This document shows, one piece after another, positions 19,591-31,472 of a stretch of DNA of 64,000 nucleotides (the stretch's first letter is position 1; each line of letters starts with the position of its first letter). Source of the DNA: Prunus persica (Eukaryota > Streptophyta > Magnoliopsida > Rosales > Rosaceae). The notes under the pieces were generated by a model, which did no database searches, had not been told where the DNA came from, and saw only the letters and a program-made list of their open reading frames with translations. The stretch spans positions 7,635,103 to 7,699,102 of the forward strand of contig NC_034010.1 in NCBI RefSeq assembly GCF_000346465.2. The letters run 5' to 3'. Position numbers and translations under genes: made by a program.

Positions 19591-22500
19591 ATGGCTGCTG
19601 CTGCTGCTGCTTGTGTCGTTCCATTGGTGCCACCACACATCTCGTTCCCCTTTGACCTCTCATCTCCCCAAAATCCTAATAAGCTCACCCTTTTCTTCCC
19701 TCGCCTCCATCGCTCAACCAAATCCCAACCAACTCTCCGCTGTCATAGGCCTCTCTCTTTCTCTTGTAGCCTCAGCCTCACTCCACATTCTCCGGCGCCG
19801 GAGCAGCCCACCTCTGCCGTGCCTCAGACCTTGCTTCGGCTTGCTGCCTCTGCCGCCCTCTTCTTTGGGCTTGGGCTTTGCTGTTGGGCCGCTTCGGCCC
19901 AATGTCCGCCTCTTCCTCTCGGCGACCCTGGGGCGGTCCTGGAGGAGGAGCACACAGCTCAAGGTAATTTCCCAAAGCAGCCGACTTAGTTTTTATTTTT
20001 ATTTTTATCAATAACAATAAGGGCGGGCTGTTTAGTGTAAGTGTGATTGTTGTAATTTTGGTGATTGTACATTTGATGAGCACAGCCAGAGATGATGGTG
20101 ATGAGGGTAAATCTGGCAATTTGGAAAGGTCAGAAGATAGCAAGTTGGAAGCAGCCTTTGGAGTCTGGAAGTCTAAGACATATGCTTTGACTGTACCTTT
20201 GAGAATTGCTGCTCTGCGTGGCTCTGTTCCACCTTCATGGGTTAAGGTCTGTGGCGCATTTCTTTCTCTGTATTTTGTCATATGACATGGAATTTAGTAT
20301 TTGGTTTGATGGGTAGCTGGTTTTGTGCGAGTTTAGGCAACATGCGTGGTTCATAACTTAATTTGCTTTCTGACCTGTAGGATTTCATGCAATCTCAAGG
20401 AAAAAGATCAAAGGTTCACTTGAAGTCCCATGCAAGTCTTGAGGGCATCTTTTCTGATCTGTCAATGGCCTTTAGCAAAGGCAAAGTTGGACCTTCATCT
20501 ATTGTAGCAGCTGACCTCGTTAGTGTTGGGGATTCTTGGCTCAGTTATGCCATTAACAAGGCTTTAATTGAACCCATTCAAGGGGTAGAAGACCAGGACT
20601 GGTTTAAAGGATTGAGTGACAGATGGAAAGTAAGAATACAACTGCTCTTTCGTGTCCTCTTGTTTCCTGATTCCTGAATAGTGTGTTCTAGTGGATCCCC
20701 CGTTTACACATTAAGTGATGCTATCTATGCCCAGCTATGCCATTTTATGTTGATGTCTGTCCTGTCCAAATTATTGAAGGTCACAGGTCATGTTGAACTG
20801 CAACACTTGTTTTCTTGACCAGAAATCAGAGGAATAGATAAATTTATTATAGTTTTAGTAGCATCCATGTGATGGATTATATCAGTAGCTTTATTATAAA
20901 TCTTAAATGAGCTACGAAGAGGGGCAAGCCCTGATTTCTAAGATCTATGTTGTGTAACTGGAAACTCCGGAATCACACATATTCTGAAGGGTACTATATA
21001 CATGTAGATGATATGTGGATTGAAAACCTGCTTAAATGTTTCAACTGGCATGCCAGACCTCAGAATCAATATATGTTAGCTGGTGTTGTTGTCTTCCTCC
21101 CGTCAACAGTGTGTTATATACCCATTCTTAGTCAATATCAGTTAATTCTATGAACTTCTTGAGTTTTATTGTGCATGTTTCCTTAAGTTGTTTAACCATT
21201 TGCTTTTGCTTGGTGTACTGTTTCGAATTGGCAATGCCCTTTTGTTCCATAAAGAATCGCTTTATGGCGTTTTACTTTTGCTAAAAAGGTATCAGGTATA
21301 TCTCCGCAGGAACTCTGAGGGGAGAATTGATCCTGATGGTAAAGTATGGGCTGCTCCATATCGCTGGGGCTGCATGGTGATAGCATACAAAAAAACTAAA
21401 TTCCGAAAGCATAAGTTGGCTCCTGTAGAGGTAACATGTCTCTGAAGTTATTTTGTTATGCTATACTTCTTTCTCCTTGAGAGAGTTTTAACAATTTCAT
21501 TGATACACATGATATGCCATGGAGAAGGGGAAAATATTAAAAAAGAAGTTGGGAAACTGATTCAAGGGCTATAGTGGTTTGGCAAGGTTACCTGATGGAA
21601 CTTGCTTAAAGAAAGCTGAGAGTTACATTAAATTCTGAATAACTGGTTTTGTTTGTATTTGGCATGTTTTGGTTTTTACTAAATGTTGTCTTAAATACAA
21701 ACATTCTAAGAGTTGGCATTGCAGGACTGGGCAGATTTATGGCGACCTGAACTTGCAGGAAAGATTTCAATGGTTGATTCTCCTAGAGAGGTTATTGGTG
21801 CAGTTTTGAAGTACATGGGAGCATCATACAACACAAAAGACATCCATTTGCAAGTTGATGGTGGGAAAGATGCTGTCAGGCAAAATCTTGCTTTACTTGT
21901 AAAACAGGTATTGAGAGAAACTATCTAAGTTAGAGGCTCTTGATAAACTACTGAAAAAGTAGATTACTGCCAAATCTGGAGCTAAATTTGGGTAATGGGA
22001 GTCAGTTTTAGAGCTATGGCTCAAAATTATTCTACTTTAGGTAGGGGTATTTCTAGTGGTGGCTGAAACATTTATGATAATTCATGTGGTGAACATGTCT
22101 CAGAATTGTTAGGAAAACGAAAAAAAGTCTGTCAGAATGATGCAGAAGGTTACTTGCTCTGTTCTAATTTGTATCATGATGTGCTCATTGGCCTTATGTA
22201 GGTCCGACTATTTGACAGTGTGCACTATTTAAAAGCATTTGGGGTTGGAGATGTGTGGATGGCTGTTGGGTGGAGCAGTGATGTTCTTCCTGTTGCCAAA
22301 CGCATGTCTAATGTTGCAGTAATTGTTCCCAAATCAGGAGCTAGTATATGGGCTGATCTATGGGTACACCCTGCTTCATGTTGTCGTAGAAATTTAAGTC
22401 GTCCTTTATATGATATCTTCTCCTAGATGTCAAGTTTATATATTTTTTTCTTTTTCTAGGCAATTCCTGCTGTCTCTCAACTTGAAACAAATCGAATTGG

Positions 22501-22882
22501 GGGGAGAGTTAGAGGGCCATCTCCGCTCATCCATCAATGGATAGAGTTCTGCTTGCAAACTGCTCGAGCACTCCCTTTTAAGCAGGAGGTAGTCCCCGGA
22601 GCATCCCCATCTGCTCTTGATAGTGCTCCGCCAAAAGTTTTGAATGAGCTCATCAAGGGAAAGCCAAGACTGGACACAAACCTTGTTGCAGGAGTACCTC
22701 CACCTCAGATTTTGGCAAGGTGTGAATTTTTGGAGCCGTTATCTGATTCTACTCTGTCGGACTATCAATGGTTGATTGCTAGTATGCAGAAAAATAGGGA
22801 TGGTTTAATCTCTAGTATGCATTCTTACATGTCATCATTGATTCAAATTTTTTGGCTGAAGTTGAATTCAAAGCCAGCATAA
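19591..22882 (+). CDS. Chloroplast PotD-like putrescine/spermidine-binding protein
   Basis: Seven exons fit GT-AG rules and keep frame: 19591-19963, 20086-20246, 20381-20629, 21296-21430, 21725-21907, 22202-22363, 22460-22882. They total 561 codons. The product resembles bacterial periplasmic spermidine/putrescine-binding proteins (PotD, SBP family 1) and the Arabidopsis putrescine-binding-related protein at At1g31410. Recognisable parts include LIEPIQGVEDQDWFKGLSD, WAAPYRWGCMVIAYKKTKF, DWADLWRPELAGKISMVDSP and GDVWMAVGWSSDVLPVAKRM. The first 80 residues are rich in Ser/Pro/Arg, like a transit peptide. A hydrophobic stretch follows (residues 81-102) that ends in an ASA|Q motif, as in thylakoid-lumen leaders. 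Binding of a polyamine is inferred from the family; no transporter partner is nearby. Confidence 0.9.
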
Positions 22883-24863
22883 TCATGAACTTTTAACAGA
22901 GGCCTAGCGTAAGTTCAGAAGTGTTCTATGATGAGAATTAATTCATTTGTTTATATCCAATCTGGTACTTATAACTCAAGTCATAACATCATGGAACAGA
23001 TGTTTACGCATATTTGGAAAATTTGCAAGTATAATTACATAGGTTGTACTTGAGATTCTTAACCAAAGTATGAGCATGATTGCAGAGCATATGTTAACTA
23101 CTTTGTTACAAGTTCAAAGTATTTATTTATCTTCTAATCGTTAGATCAAACAATTTGTTCACTGTTAAGACTAAGCAGAATTTTGTATACGGCTGCCTCC
23201 TCTAATAAGCATCTCATTGAGTTTTTTCAGTGATCGGTGCCTTAAGCTAGCCCACTACCCCAAATCAACCAACTTCATGTAGAATAGGGTTGTTTTTCGT
23301 GAAGATTTTGTCTTTTAAATTGTGGTTAGGCCTTCAAAGTTGCCGTTAAGCTGGTCTTCATGAAGCTATGTTCTCTCGTTGAATATGTAATTTCCAAGTT
23401 TCAACGTCTGGCATGCAAATAACTTACGAAAAATTCTGGGGAGACCACATCCCTAATAGGGGTAGGACCTGCCTAGCATTACTCTTTAACTTGATTGATT
23501 AATGAAGTGTTTTTTTTATTAAAGGATACGACTTTTAAGTTATTGAACGAGGTATAATCTGCCCATCCCAAACAGGTATCAAAATTTTCTTTGCACTCCA
23601 CTTCCTCGATTGGCTAGCTTTCATTTGGAGCTCGAGAGAGAGCATGTATATTTGAGAATTTATTGGCCATTTGTTGGAAGGTATAGGAATATGGATTTAT
23701 TTTTCTGCCAGTTCCATTAGACTACAGAGGGAAAGAGTAAATTGATAGGAAAGTGTTTCACCAATCCCATTCTTTCGGCCCCTCAAAGGTCGAATCATTC
23801 CATTGGGTCCATCAGCATCAACATCTGCCTAGAACAAAAAGATGTGTCCTACAAACCCCCCAAGGGCAATATCATGGATTAGCCAGACAACTCCTTTCAA
23901 TCAGATTATGATTGTCAATATTTTCTCTACTTTTGGTATCCAAATCAAAAGACTTTTGAAGATCCAATAACATCTACATGAAATCTCCTCGACTCCCAAA
24001 ACTTGAAACCTCCTTGAAAGGAAAGACCTGCGAAATCCAAGCAATAATTATTGGCCACTGGCCAGCAACAAGCAGATTTGTTCAAATATCATACAAATAT
24101 CAGACACTTTGCACCACTCAAGTATGTCCTATATTTTCACATTGCAACTTGAACTACAAAATCCTGCAATATCAAACCTAACATAAAATGCCCTCAGATG
24201 TGTAGACATGGGTCCATGAGTTGATACATCACAAAAGAATTGAGACCCACCCAAGCTACGGAGGAAATACTGAGAAGAAATAACAGCCAAAATGACAGAA
24301 GGGCCGCATTGAAATGATTTGTAAACGTTAGGTTTGATATTGCAAGATTTTGTAGTTGAGGGTGACGTGAAATTTGGGTCTCATTTACTAGTCAATCAAT
24401 GTCTTCACCACCAACCAAGCGTGGCACTCTATTTCTTAAATTAATTGAACAATACCGTAAATGATTATCAGATTGCTGAATAGTTGAAACAAAACTAACT
24501 ACATGCTTAAGTAGATGACCTTGTACAACAACTTAAAGAGGGACTTCAAAAAGCAGAACAACTCATCCAAGAAAAAGAAAGTATCCATACATGAGGTGGT
24601 GTAATGAAAGAACCCCACATATTTTTTCTTTCCATGTTGTTTGATAAGAGAAGAAGCCAGAAGAGTAGAAAGAATTGCAAGCAATAGAGCAACAAGTTCA
24701 AAAGTAAAATCTTATGGCAAACTTGGAGGACCAAATAGGACGATTTTTTTTATAAAAATCAAGGAAGCATTTTATATCCAAACGCACAGGAATCTCCAAA
24801 ATGATTTGATAAATACAAAATTCAATAAATGGGTGAAGGAAAACTAGAAGGAAAAACAATTAC
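22883..24863. other. Intergenic, 3' flank of the PotD-like gene
   Basis: The region includes the 3' UTR, which probably ends within a few hundred bases. No further exon or transposon with clear ends was recognised. An A/T-rich unit around 24300-24480 could be an old repeat but has no second copy here. Confidence 0.4.
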
Positions 24864-24928
24864 CTGTCATGAATGGAGAAGTAGGCCAGCTGCTCATCGT
24901 TGATTTGTTGTTCAGGTCGAAACCAACT
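24864..24928 (-). other. Possible isolated exon of unknown gene
   Basis: On the minus strand an acceptor-like TTTTTTATGCAG is followed by 65 bases encoding WFRPEQQINDEQLAYFSIHD. A donor-like ACAG|GTAATT comes next. The peptide looks protein-like but I do not recognise it, and no neighbouring exon was found. It could be part of a spliced transcript 3' of the mTERF gene or a captured exon. Confidence 0.3.
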
Positions 24929-25552
24929 GCATAAAAACATGCGGATTTAAAAAGAACTCCTTCACATCTGGCAAAAAAAAAAAAAAAAAAAATGAAACTC
25001 CTTCACATATAATGATTAGATATTCAGAAATGTTTGCAAAAGTGAGAAGGATGATAAAGCTAGTAAGAAAACCTTTATTATTATTTTTTGATGAGTTAAA
25101 AGAAACCAAATATAAAAAGTCTGCCATATAAAGAATTCCTATTTGCAGGATTTCCCCATTTGTTCTTGTATCAGAAAAGGCATCACATTGGAGGCGTAGT
25201 CATAGTGATTACACAGATAACATGGAACTGAAAATGGAGGCCCCAAAAATATAACATACACAAAAACCTTCAAACAAATACAGTGACCATCACGTTCTTT
25301 TGACACAACAAATACAGTGGGAACTGAGAAGCAATTGGTCCATGAAAAACCTTCAAACTCCTTGATGACCAATCTCAGGACCACACCAGCCATCCAACCT
25401 ACCCTAAAAGGAGGAAAGAATGTTAGGGGAAACTTAGTAATAAGGCAATAATGTAGCTATATACAGAAGAAATGATCCACATTAACAGAAAAATTGAACA
25501 AGAACGAAAGGGGGAAGTACAATATAAGTGAACAAGCTGTCCATTAAAAAAC
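24929..25552. other. Intergenic
   Basis: An A20-type run near 24972-24991. A minus open frame at 25139-25393 has no recognised similarity and is treated as chance. Confidence 0.35.
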
Positions 25553-25765
25553 AACCATCAAACTACAAAAGGCCACAAAAAAACAACAAAACAGCAGAAC
25601 AGCCACACTGAAAACAGACCCAAACCATAAGAACTAGCTGCTTCCCAATCCAAAGTCAGAGGGAAGAAAGGGAAGCCTGGGAACTCAGAAGAAGCCTGGA
25701 GCGAGGCCCAGAATCTGGCTTTGTCCCATAAGAAAAGCATCACTCGTTCTTCTACCATCACATTT
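25553..25765 (-). mobile_element. LINE 3'-end remnant
   Basis: The minus frame reads MLFLWDKARFWASLQASSEF, then a Phe/Val-rich tail ending near TTTGTAGTTTGATGGTTG. It shares its tail with the LINE remnant in the gyrase intron (56236-56705), including the section before TGGACAGCTTGTTCAC. It is 5'-truncated, as most LINE insertions are. Confidence 0.55.
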
Positions 25766-26747
25766 AGTCACAACCCCAATTTCTCATTACATGTTCCTTC
25801 CTGATTTCCATCTACATATTAAAAATACTGTTAAAGAATAGAATAGATCATTTATCCCCCACACCCCACTAAAAGTGGGAAAAGCAAAAATAAGGAATTG
25901 ACTTTGGAACCAATGAGATCTCCCAGCTTCTATCATAATAAGTGCAAGAACCATTAGGCATTTCCAAAAGAACCGAAAATCAGCTCACTCACCACTGATA
26001 AGTTGCCAGGCCTAGTAGCTTCATGTCATCTCATCCTCAATTTCAATCCATCATCCAATAAATCATATCTAAAAGTGCTAGTAGTTCTCATGCCTTTTCC
26101 TCAATATACACCCTAGAAAAATAGACACACATGCGCATTGTCAAGTTTCAGGTTATTTACAGCATTCCTGGTACAGAAATAATACTCTGCCAACAATAGA
26201 AGATTCTTATTATCAGCAGCTGTCTATTTGCATGGCCAAGCAAATCAAGACTTCGAACAGTAACATGGACAACCACATAGGCAGACCGCCTACCAACTCC
26301 CCTAGCAAAAAACATATTAACAGCAAATGGTAGTCTTCCCTTTTATCAGATAAATGCATGGTTCCGTTCCAAGGACATGCTTTTTCTTTTTTACACCATG
26401 ACATATTTCAAAAGAGAAATGCATAGTAAATGAATAAAAGGAAAAGGAAAAACACTTCAAAAATGCTTTCATTAGGTTTTTGTCTGTCTGCAAACTGGTT
26501 CACTAATCAGGTTTCAGCTTTTTAAAACAAAATATTGCCTTATTACTAAGTCAGAAAATTATACTATGAAAGCACAACATATATTGAATTAAAACAATTG
26601 CCAATATAGATAAAAGCAAATGAAACCATAATCCCGTCAAGGTTCTTCAATAACCAAATCATGAACCAATAACAATAAATAAACAACCTAATTATTGCAC
26701 AGAAAAATAAAAGCTCCCACCTCATTGCAAGGAAACAGAGTCACATA
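25766..26747. other. 3' flank of the mTERF gene
   Basis: Likely contains the 3' UTR of the minus-strand mTERF gene. No other gene recognised. Confidence 0.4.
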
Positions 26748-27866
26748 TCATAAACCTCGGAGCTTTTTTTGGTACATCTCCAAAAGTTCAGGGGCATGCT
26801 CTTCATATCCCTTCACAAACTCGCTCACAAACTTGTCCTCAGTTTGCATAAATGCCTTCGCAGTAGTCTTCTTGCTCTTGGTTATAACACCTTTGGCAAT
26901 CAAAACTTGAAGTATCGACCACCTTGGCAACACCCTCTTTTCAAAGCTCAAGCAAAGCAAAACTGGGTACTTGAGAATGTCCGAAGTGCCCCACCCCATC
27001 TTGTTCATGAAAAAGTCCAATGCCCTCTTTAATCGCTCCTCCGACGACCTCATTACTAGGGGTTGCTTCAAGAACAAAGCCTGAAACTCCGCCTCCGACC
27101 ACCCAAAACTCTTCAACACCTCAAATTTTGAAACCCACTTGTCCTTCGTCATCGAAAAAAGCGTACACACGCCATAGATGAACATCATGCTCAACGGATT
27201 GAAACCCAGTTCCTCAACCTCCCTCACAATCTTACTGAAAACCTCAACATCCCTTGAAAATATCCCTGGCTGGCACGCGATCATCTTCATAATGTTACTG
27301 TGAGGCACACCGTGTTGTCTTAGAGTCTCAGCGTTCGCGCCCATAGAGTCAGAAAATCTGAGCACAACCGCAGTACCACGCTTGACCGAAAAGTGCGACA
27401 ACAAAGCCGAGGCAGACCCAAGAAAGCTCTTGAGGAACCCAATACAGGGCGCAATCTGTTTGTTCAAACTCCGCTCTAGAATTCTGGGGTTGTTGGTGAT
27501 TGTGATTACAAGGTCTTGACCATAAATGCCATTTTGGGCGAGAAAGTCTAGCTTGGGCTTGAGGGTTTTTTCTGGGTTTGCCCAGAGGAAGGATGGGCAT
27601 ATGGTGATGATTTTGGCTATGTGGGTAGGGGTAAAACCGTAATGTTCGAAGAGGGAGTGGACTGGGTAGGGATTGTTGGGGGGTCTACCATGGATTTTCT
27701 TGGAGACTTGAGAAGCTGACTCTGGGGTGAAAGCCAAAGTGTTTGTGAGATAGTCTGTGAGTGCTGGGTAGTCACAAATGCTGAGAGTGGTGAGGGATCT
27801 GATATTGGCATTCAGGGTTCTGGTTTGTTGAAGATGGAGAGAGGTTTTGAAGATAAAATGAAACAT
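26748..27866 (-). CDS. mTERF family protein, organellar
   Basis: An intronless 372-codon frame. The N-terminus (MFHFIFKTSLHLQQTRTLNA) is rich in basic and hydroxylated residues and nearly free of acid, like a mitochondrial presequence. After it come repeated mTERF motifs of about 30 residues with the usual helix-break-helix pattern: FEHYGFTPTHIAKIITICPS, TLKPKLDFLAQNG, GVPHSNIMKMIACQPGIF, SFGWSEAEFQALFLKQPLV and MGWGTSDILKYPVLLCLSFE. The tail FVKGYEEHAPELLEMYQKK is typical of the plant subfamily that ends after the last motif. Members bind organelle DNA or RNA and affect transcription or splicing; which target this one has cannot be told. Length and lack of introns are normal for the large plant mTERF group. 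Confidence 0.92.
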   Translation of the reverse strand: MFHFIFKTSLHLQQTRTLNANIRSLTTLSICDYPALTDYLTNTLAFTPESASQVSKKIHGRPPNNPYPVHSLFEHYGFTPTHIAKIITICPSFLWANPEKTLKPKLDFLAQNGIYGQDLVITITNNPRILERSLNKQIAPCIGFLKSFLGSASALLSHFSVKRGTAVVLRFSDSMGANAETLRQHGVPHSNIMKMIACQPGIFSRDVEVFSKIVREVEELGFNPLSMMFIYGVCTLFSMTKDKWVSKFEVLKSFGWSEAEFQALFLKQPLVMRSSEERLKRALDFFMNKMGWGTSDILKYPVLLCLSFEKRVLPRWSILQVLIAKGVITKSKKTTAKAFMQTEDKFVSEFVKGYEEHAPELLEMYQKKLRGL

Positions 27867-28241
27867 TTTAATGTCAGGTGTGTATTTTGTGCCGGTGGTT
27901 CTTCACATTTCCAGAATTCAGAGAGGCGCCTGCTTTCATTTCATCGAGCGTAGCTCTGTTTGGGTGGGCGGAACGGTGATTTCAAATAGTAAAGGAGTGC
28001 GTGCGATGCTGCGGGTTTTAAAACTGTGTGAAATGTGTACAACGTCATTCAAATATGTAGGGACAATTGTACCATTTATATAGACATGGAGATCTAAATA
28101 GTTGCATCATGCTTTGTTTAGCAAGTTTAAGTTACAAAAATACACTAATAACCGTATTATATGTTGCTTGTCATGTTAAAATATTGACCATATTTTAATA
28201 AACCAAGCAGCACTCAAAACACCAAAATATCAGCAGTTTTG
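27867..28241. other. 5' flank of mTERF
   Basis: Promoter and leader of the divergent mTERF gene are expected here. No clear TATA box was picked out. The LTR element begins at 28247. Confidence 0.4.
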
Positions 28242-28246
28242 AGATG

Positions 28247-28418
28247 TGTTGTAAATAATAAGGTGGAGCCCACTTCCAATTGGGAAGAGGCTTTACCTAC
28301 AAAAGGGTTCACACCCTTCCTTTGTAAACACAGATACAATGAGAAGAGAAAACATTCCCTACTTTCCATATCTCAATTTCCTAATTCTCTCTCTTCAATT
28401 TCCTCCAGTTTTAGAACA
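28247..28418 (+). repeat. Left LTR, 172 bp
   Basis: TGTTGTAAATAATAAGGTGG through TTTTAGAACA. The following ACGTTATCAGCACGA is where the primer-binding site should be. Confidence 0.95.
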
Positions 28419-28689
28419 CGTTATCAGCACGAATATCTCTAAAATACCAGCTGGGAAATTCGATCAAATCCTGCAGAACCAAGTTTGCTCATAGATTTGT
28501 TCGATCCCTCTTGCAAATCAGAAACCATGCTCCGCCCAGTTCATCGTCATCTTCAAAAAAAAAAATAATAAATAAAAAAAACTGATCCAAAAGCGCAGGC
28601 AGAGAATAAAGATAGCAGCTTATTTATCCATGGCTCATGCTGTTGGGCCAATACAACGCTGCTCTCCTCAATTTTCATTCCATCAACAT

Positions 28690-29470
28690 GGCTCTCTCTG
28701 AACTAGCACTTCCAATCTCATCAATCATCATCTTGATCTTCCTCGCATACAAGCTCTACCAACGGCCTCGGCATGCCCATGGTAGCCAAATCAGACCTCT
28801 CCCATGCCTCCTACCTCCTCCGCTCCGGCGACCTCAACTTCCTCTCCCGGGACTTCTCTTCCCGCCACGACCTCGGCATCCACACCGTCGCCATCCAAGT
28901 CGATTTCTGCCCGAACCTGACCCAAAGTCCGATGGCGAGCCTATGGCGAGCCGCGACGGGCCAGACGGAGAAGCCCAACGACTACAACGGAGTGGAGTTC
29001 TGGTTAAACCCTGAACGCACTGGTTCGTGCTCAAGCAAGGCAAGCTCTTCTGGTTCAAGGACTCAACCGTCACCCGCGGCTCCAGCCCACGTGGCGTGAT
29101 CCCGGTGGCTTCCTGCCTTACAGTCAAGGGAGCCGAGGACGTCCTCAACAAGCAGTACGCGTTCGAGCTGTTCACGCGCTCCGACAACATGTACTTCATC
29201 GCCGACTCGGAGAAGGAGAAGGAGGACTGGATCAACTCGATCGGACGGTCCATAGTGCAGCACTCGAGGTCCGTCACCGACTCCGAGGTCGTCGATTACG
29301 ATAGCAACAAATGTTGGGGAAGGAGGCCAGCTTGGTGACCTACGATGGTTCTGGGGATAAGTTCTATATGGCTATGGAAGACAAGGTTATGGTTCATGAG
29401 GCTAAGGATGCTCGGTTGCTTGAGTTGTATTGGATGGTGATGTTGCGCTTCTTGGGCATCGGGTGGACTT
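28690..29470 (+). pseudogene. Captured AtPH1-like pleckstrin-homology gene, broken
   Basis: From 28932 the sequence gives MASLWRAATGQTEKPNDYNG and VEFWLNPERTG, the N-terminus of plant PH-domain protein 1. In another frame it continues VLKQGKLFWFKDSTVTRGSS, VIPVASCLTVKGAEDVLNKQ, MYFIADSEKEKEDWINSIGR and DSEVVDYDSN. Between the two parts about 16 residues (by memory of the family, the segment with the basic WRRRW strand that contacts phosphoinositides) are missing and the frame is shifted. The join falls in a TGGTT that could be microhomology. Sequence before 28932 and after 29310 also looks coding and GC-rich (for example LVTYDGSGDKFYMAMEDKVM) but is not recognised. No introns are evident in the captured part, so an RNA-mediated origin is possible. 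High GC contrasts with the AT-rich element around it. Confidence 0.75.
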
Positions 29471-29511
29471 TCATGGCTTGGGCTTCAATGGCTGTGGTGG
29501 AGAGAATATGC

Positions 29512-29600
29512 TGTCGAGTACGCATGATCACAGCCCCCACCCACGATATGTTGTCGAGTGCGCATGATCGCAGCCCCCACCCACGCATGATCACAGTTGC
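29512..29600. repeat. Tandem repeat, 40-bp period, about 2.2 copies
   Basis: TGTCGAGTACGCATGATCAC at 29512 recurs with two substitutions at 29552, each followed by AGCCCCCACCCACG. A third partial unit ACGCATGATCACAG follows. It lies at the 3' edge of the captured gene sequence. Confidence 0.85.
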
Positions 29601-29904
29601 ACAGCAGCACATATCATGGGTTGTGCTATTCTGCTGCACATATAAAAACACCCACCAAAATAAAGGGATAAGTACTCTGCCTCACTCTATCTCCTTCAAT
29701 TAAATACATTATTAAAATACCTACAGAATTTAATACTCATGATCAGTGTAGATTGCAGGTGGAAAGAAGAAAAGCCAACGTGATATATCTAGCTTTCACT
29801 AATATATCAGTATAACAATATTACACTATTTGATCGTGGTGTTGATAAGAACCCACAAATAATTGTCTTTACTTTTTTCACACATTTATTTTATTTACTG
29901 TATG

Positions 29905-30405
29905 ATGTAGGTTTATTACCCATACAACAGTATTTATTTAAAATGGTGGTGCGGGTTTATCGTCCACGCCTTTACTTTTATTTAAATGTATGGAGCAGAA
30001 TTAGTGCCCATACAAGCACGTTTACTTTATCGCAAATTTACTTTTACTTAAAGTATGATGTGGAATTGACCCTCATACTTTATGAAATTTACTTTATGAA
30101 ATTACTTTACTGTACATTATTTACTATATGGTGTAGGTTTATTACCCATACGACAGTATTTATTTAAAAGGGTGGTGCGGGTTTATCGTCCATGCCTTTA
30201 CTTTTATTTAAAAGTATGGAGCAGAATTAGTGCACATACAAGCACGTTTACTTTATGAATTTAATTTACCGCACATTTAATTTTATTTAAGGTATGGTGC
30301 GGGATTAACGTCCATACAGCAAGCAATTTAATTTATGAATTTATTTTACCGCACATTTACATTTATTTAAAATATGGTGCGGGTTTATCGTCCATACCAG
30401 TAATT
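29905..30405. repeat. Internal tandem repeat, 226-bp period with shorter sub-units
   Basis: GTTTATTACCCATAC begins at 29911 and again at 30137. Each unit contains GGTGCGGGTTTATCGTCCA and GTATGGAGCAGAATTAGTGC, and sub-units with TATGGTGCGGG recur at 30296 and 30373. It is non-coding and part of the LTR element interior. Confidence 0.8.
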
Positions 30406-30449
30406 TTTTTACCAGCAATTTATTTTATGGATTAATTGTGCTGTATGAT

Positions 30450-31440
30450 GAGTTTTTACAGTATGCAGATCAGGACCAGAAGTTCCTTGATCCTCATCAT
30501 ACAATTACATTAGGACTTGAAGATCCTTGATGATGATGTTAAAATGAGAGCTGGCAGTCTCTCCGGTACTATATTTGTAAACATGTGATTGGACTTGAGG
30601 GTCCTTGATCCCTGACATGTAAATAAGGACCTGGGGTTCCTTAATGATGTAACAGTACCGTATTGTTTCATAATGCCGTACACATAGATGATAACTGTAC
30701 TGGCAAATGTACTGTCCACATGAATAGATACGTATTCATGACTTGATGAATAGTACCGGATATATGAATAGTGACATATACATAAATATTAACCATTTTG
30801 GGTAAACCGTCACTATATTCAAAAGGGAACCTGCAGTTCCTTAAACTCATGGGTGAGCAATTAAATGAGATGCCAGAAGTTCCTCAAGATATGGACAATT
30901 ATGTAAGAGTTTGAAGTCCAGAAATATGTACAGAAAATTGTAAAAATGTCCATACCATGAGAACATGTGATTTTGGCTTGAGGTTCAAAATCTAAGTGTT
31001 GAGAACCTGAAGTTCCAACAATTAAATGGACAACCCTTAAGGTATTATTGCAAATTGTGGTACGCCACATATTTCTTTGGCATAAGAGAATGATGAATTG
31101 AGTCTCCCCACATATTTTGTTATATTTGGGCCGGAAGCTCATGAACCCAAATATATTGTGATATTATCATGGCTTTTACTCAATTCATATTTCATGTCCA
31201 TTTGAAAAGGGTGAATAAATTCTGAGTTTGTGTTTAGCCCAGGCCAAAAGTTCCGGGCTCCCATACGTTGAAATATGAAATTTGGGAGAGTCGATGTGGT
31301 TATTTGAATCTATAAGGCACAAGGTTCCAAACCGTCATCTTGAAAAGACGTAAAAACCACAGGTGCAAGTTTAAGAATGTGCGCAATTATTATAACAGGA
31401 ACATACAACAGATAGATTTTTTTTTTCCACCTGCAATGAA
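30450..31440. repeat. Degenerate GAAGTTCCTTGAT-type repeat array
   Basis: Short units such as CAGAAGTTCCTTGATCC, TGAAGATCCTTGATG, TGAGGGTCCTTGATCC, TGGGGTTCCTTAATG, TGCAGTTCCTTAAAC, AGAAGTTCCTCAAG and TGAAGTTCCAAC recur at irregular spacing of about 60-120 bp. The array has no coding potential and belongs to the LTR element. Confidence 0.6.
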
Positions 31441-31472
31441 GGTGCAGGCCCTGTAAAATCTATAAAATTACA

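Noticed and set aside
19778..20281. Antisense gene over exon 1 of the PotD-like gene
   Set aside because: The frame mirrors a GC-rich transit-peptide exon and crosses an intron; the sense exon chain explains the region.
25139..25393. 84-codon minus-strand frame as an exon
   Set aside because: No recognisable similarity and no partner exons; its end is not bounded by a convincing donor.
28834..29277. Long minus-strand open frame across the PH-domain copy
   Set aside because: It is the GC-rich antisense of the PH-like coding sequence and has no recognised similarity.
29905..30405. CRISPR-like or satellite array
   Set aside because: The repeats are long, unequal and inside a defined LTR element in a plant genome. 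There are no uniform spacers.
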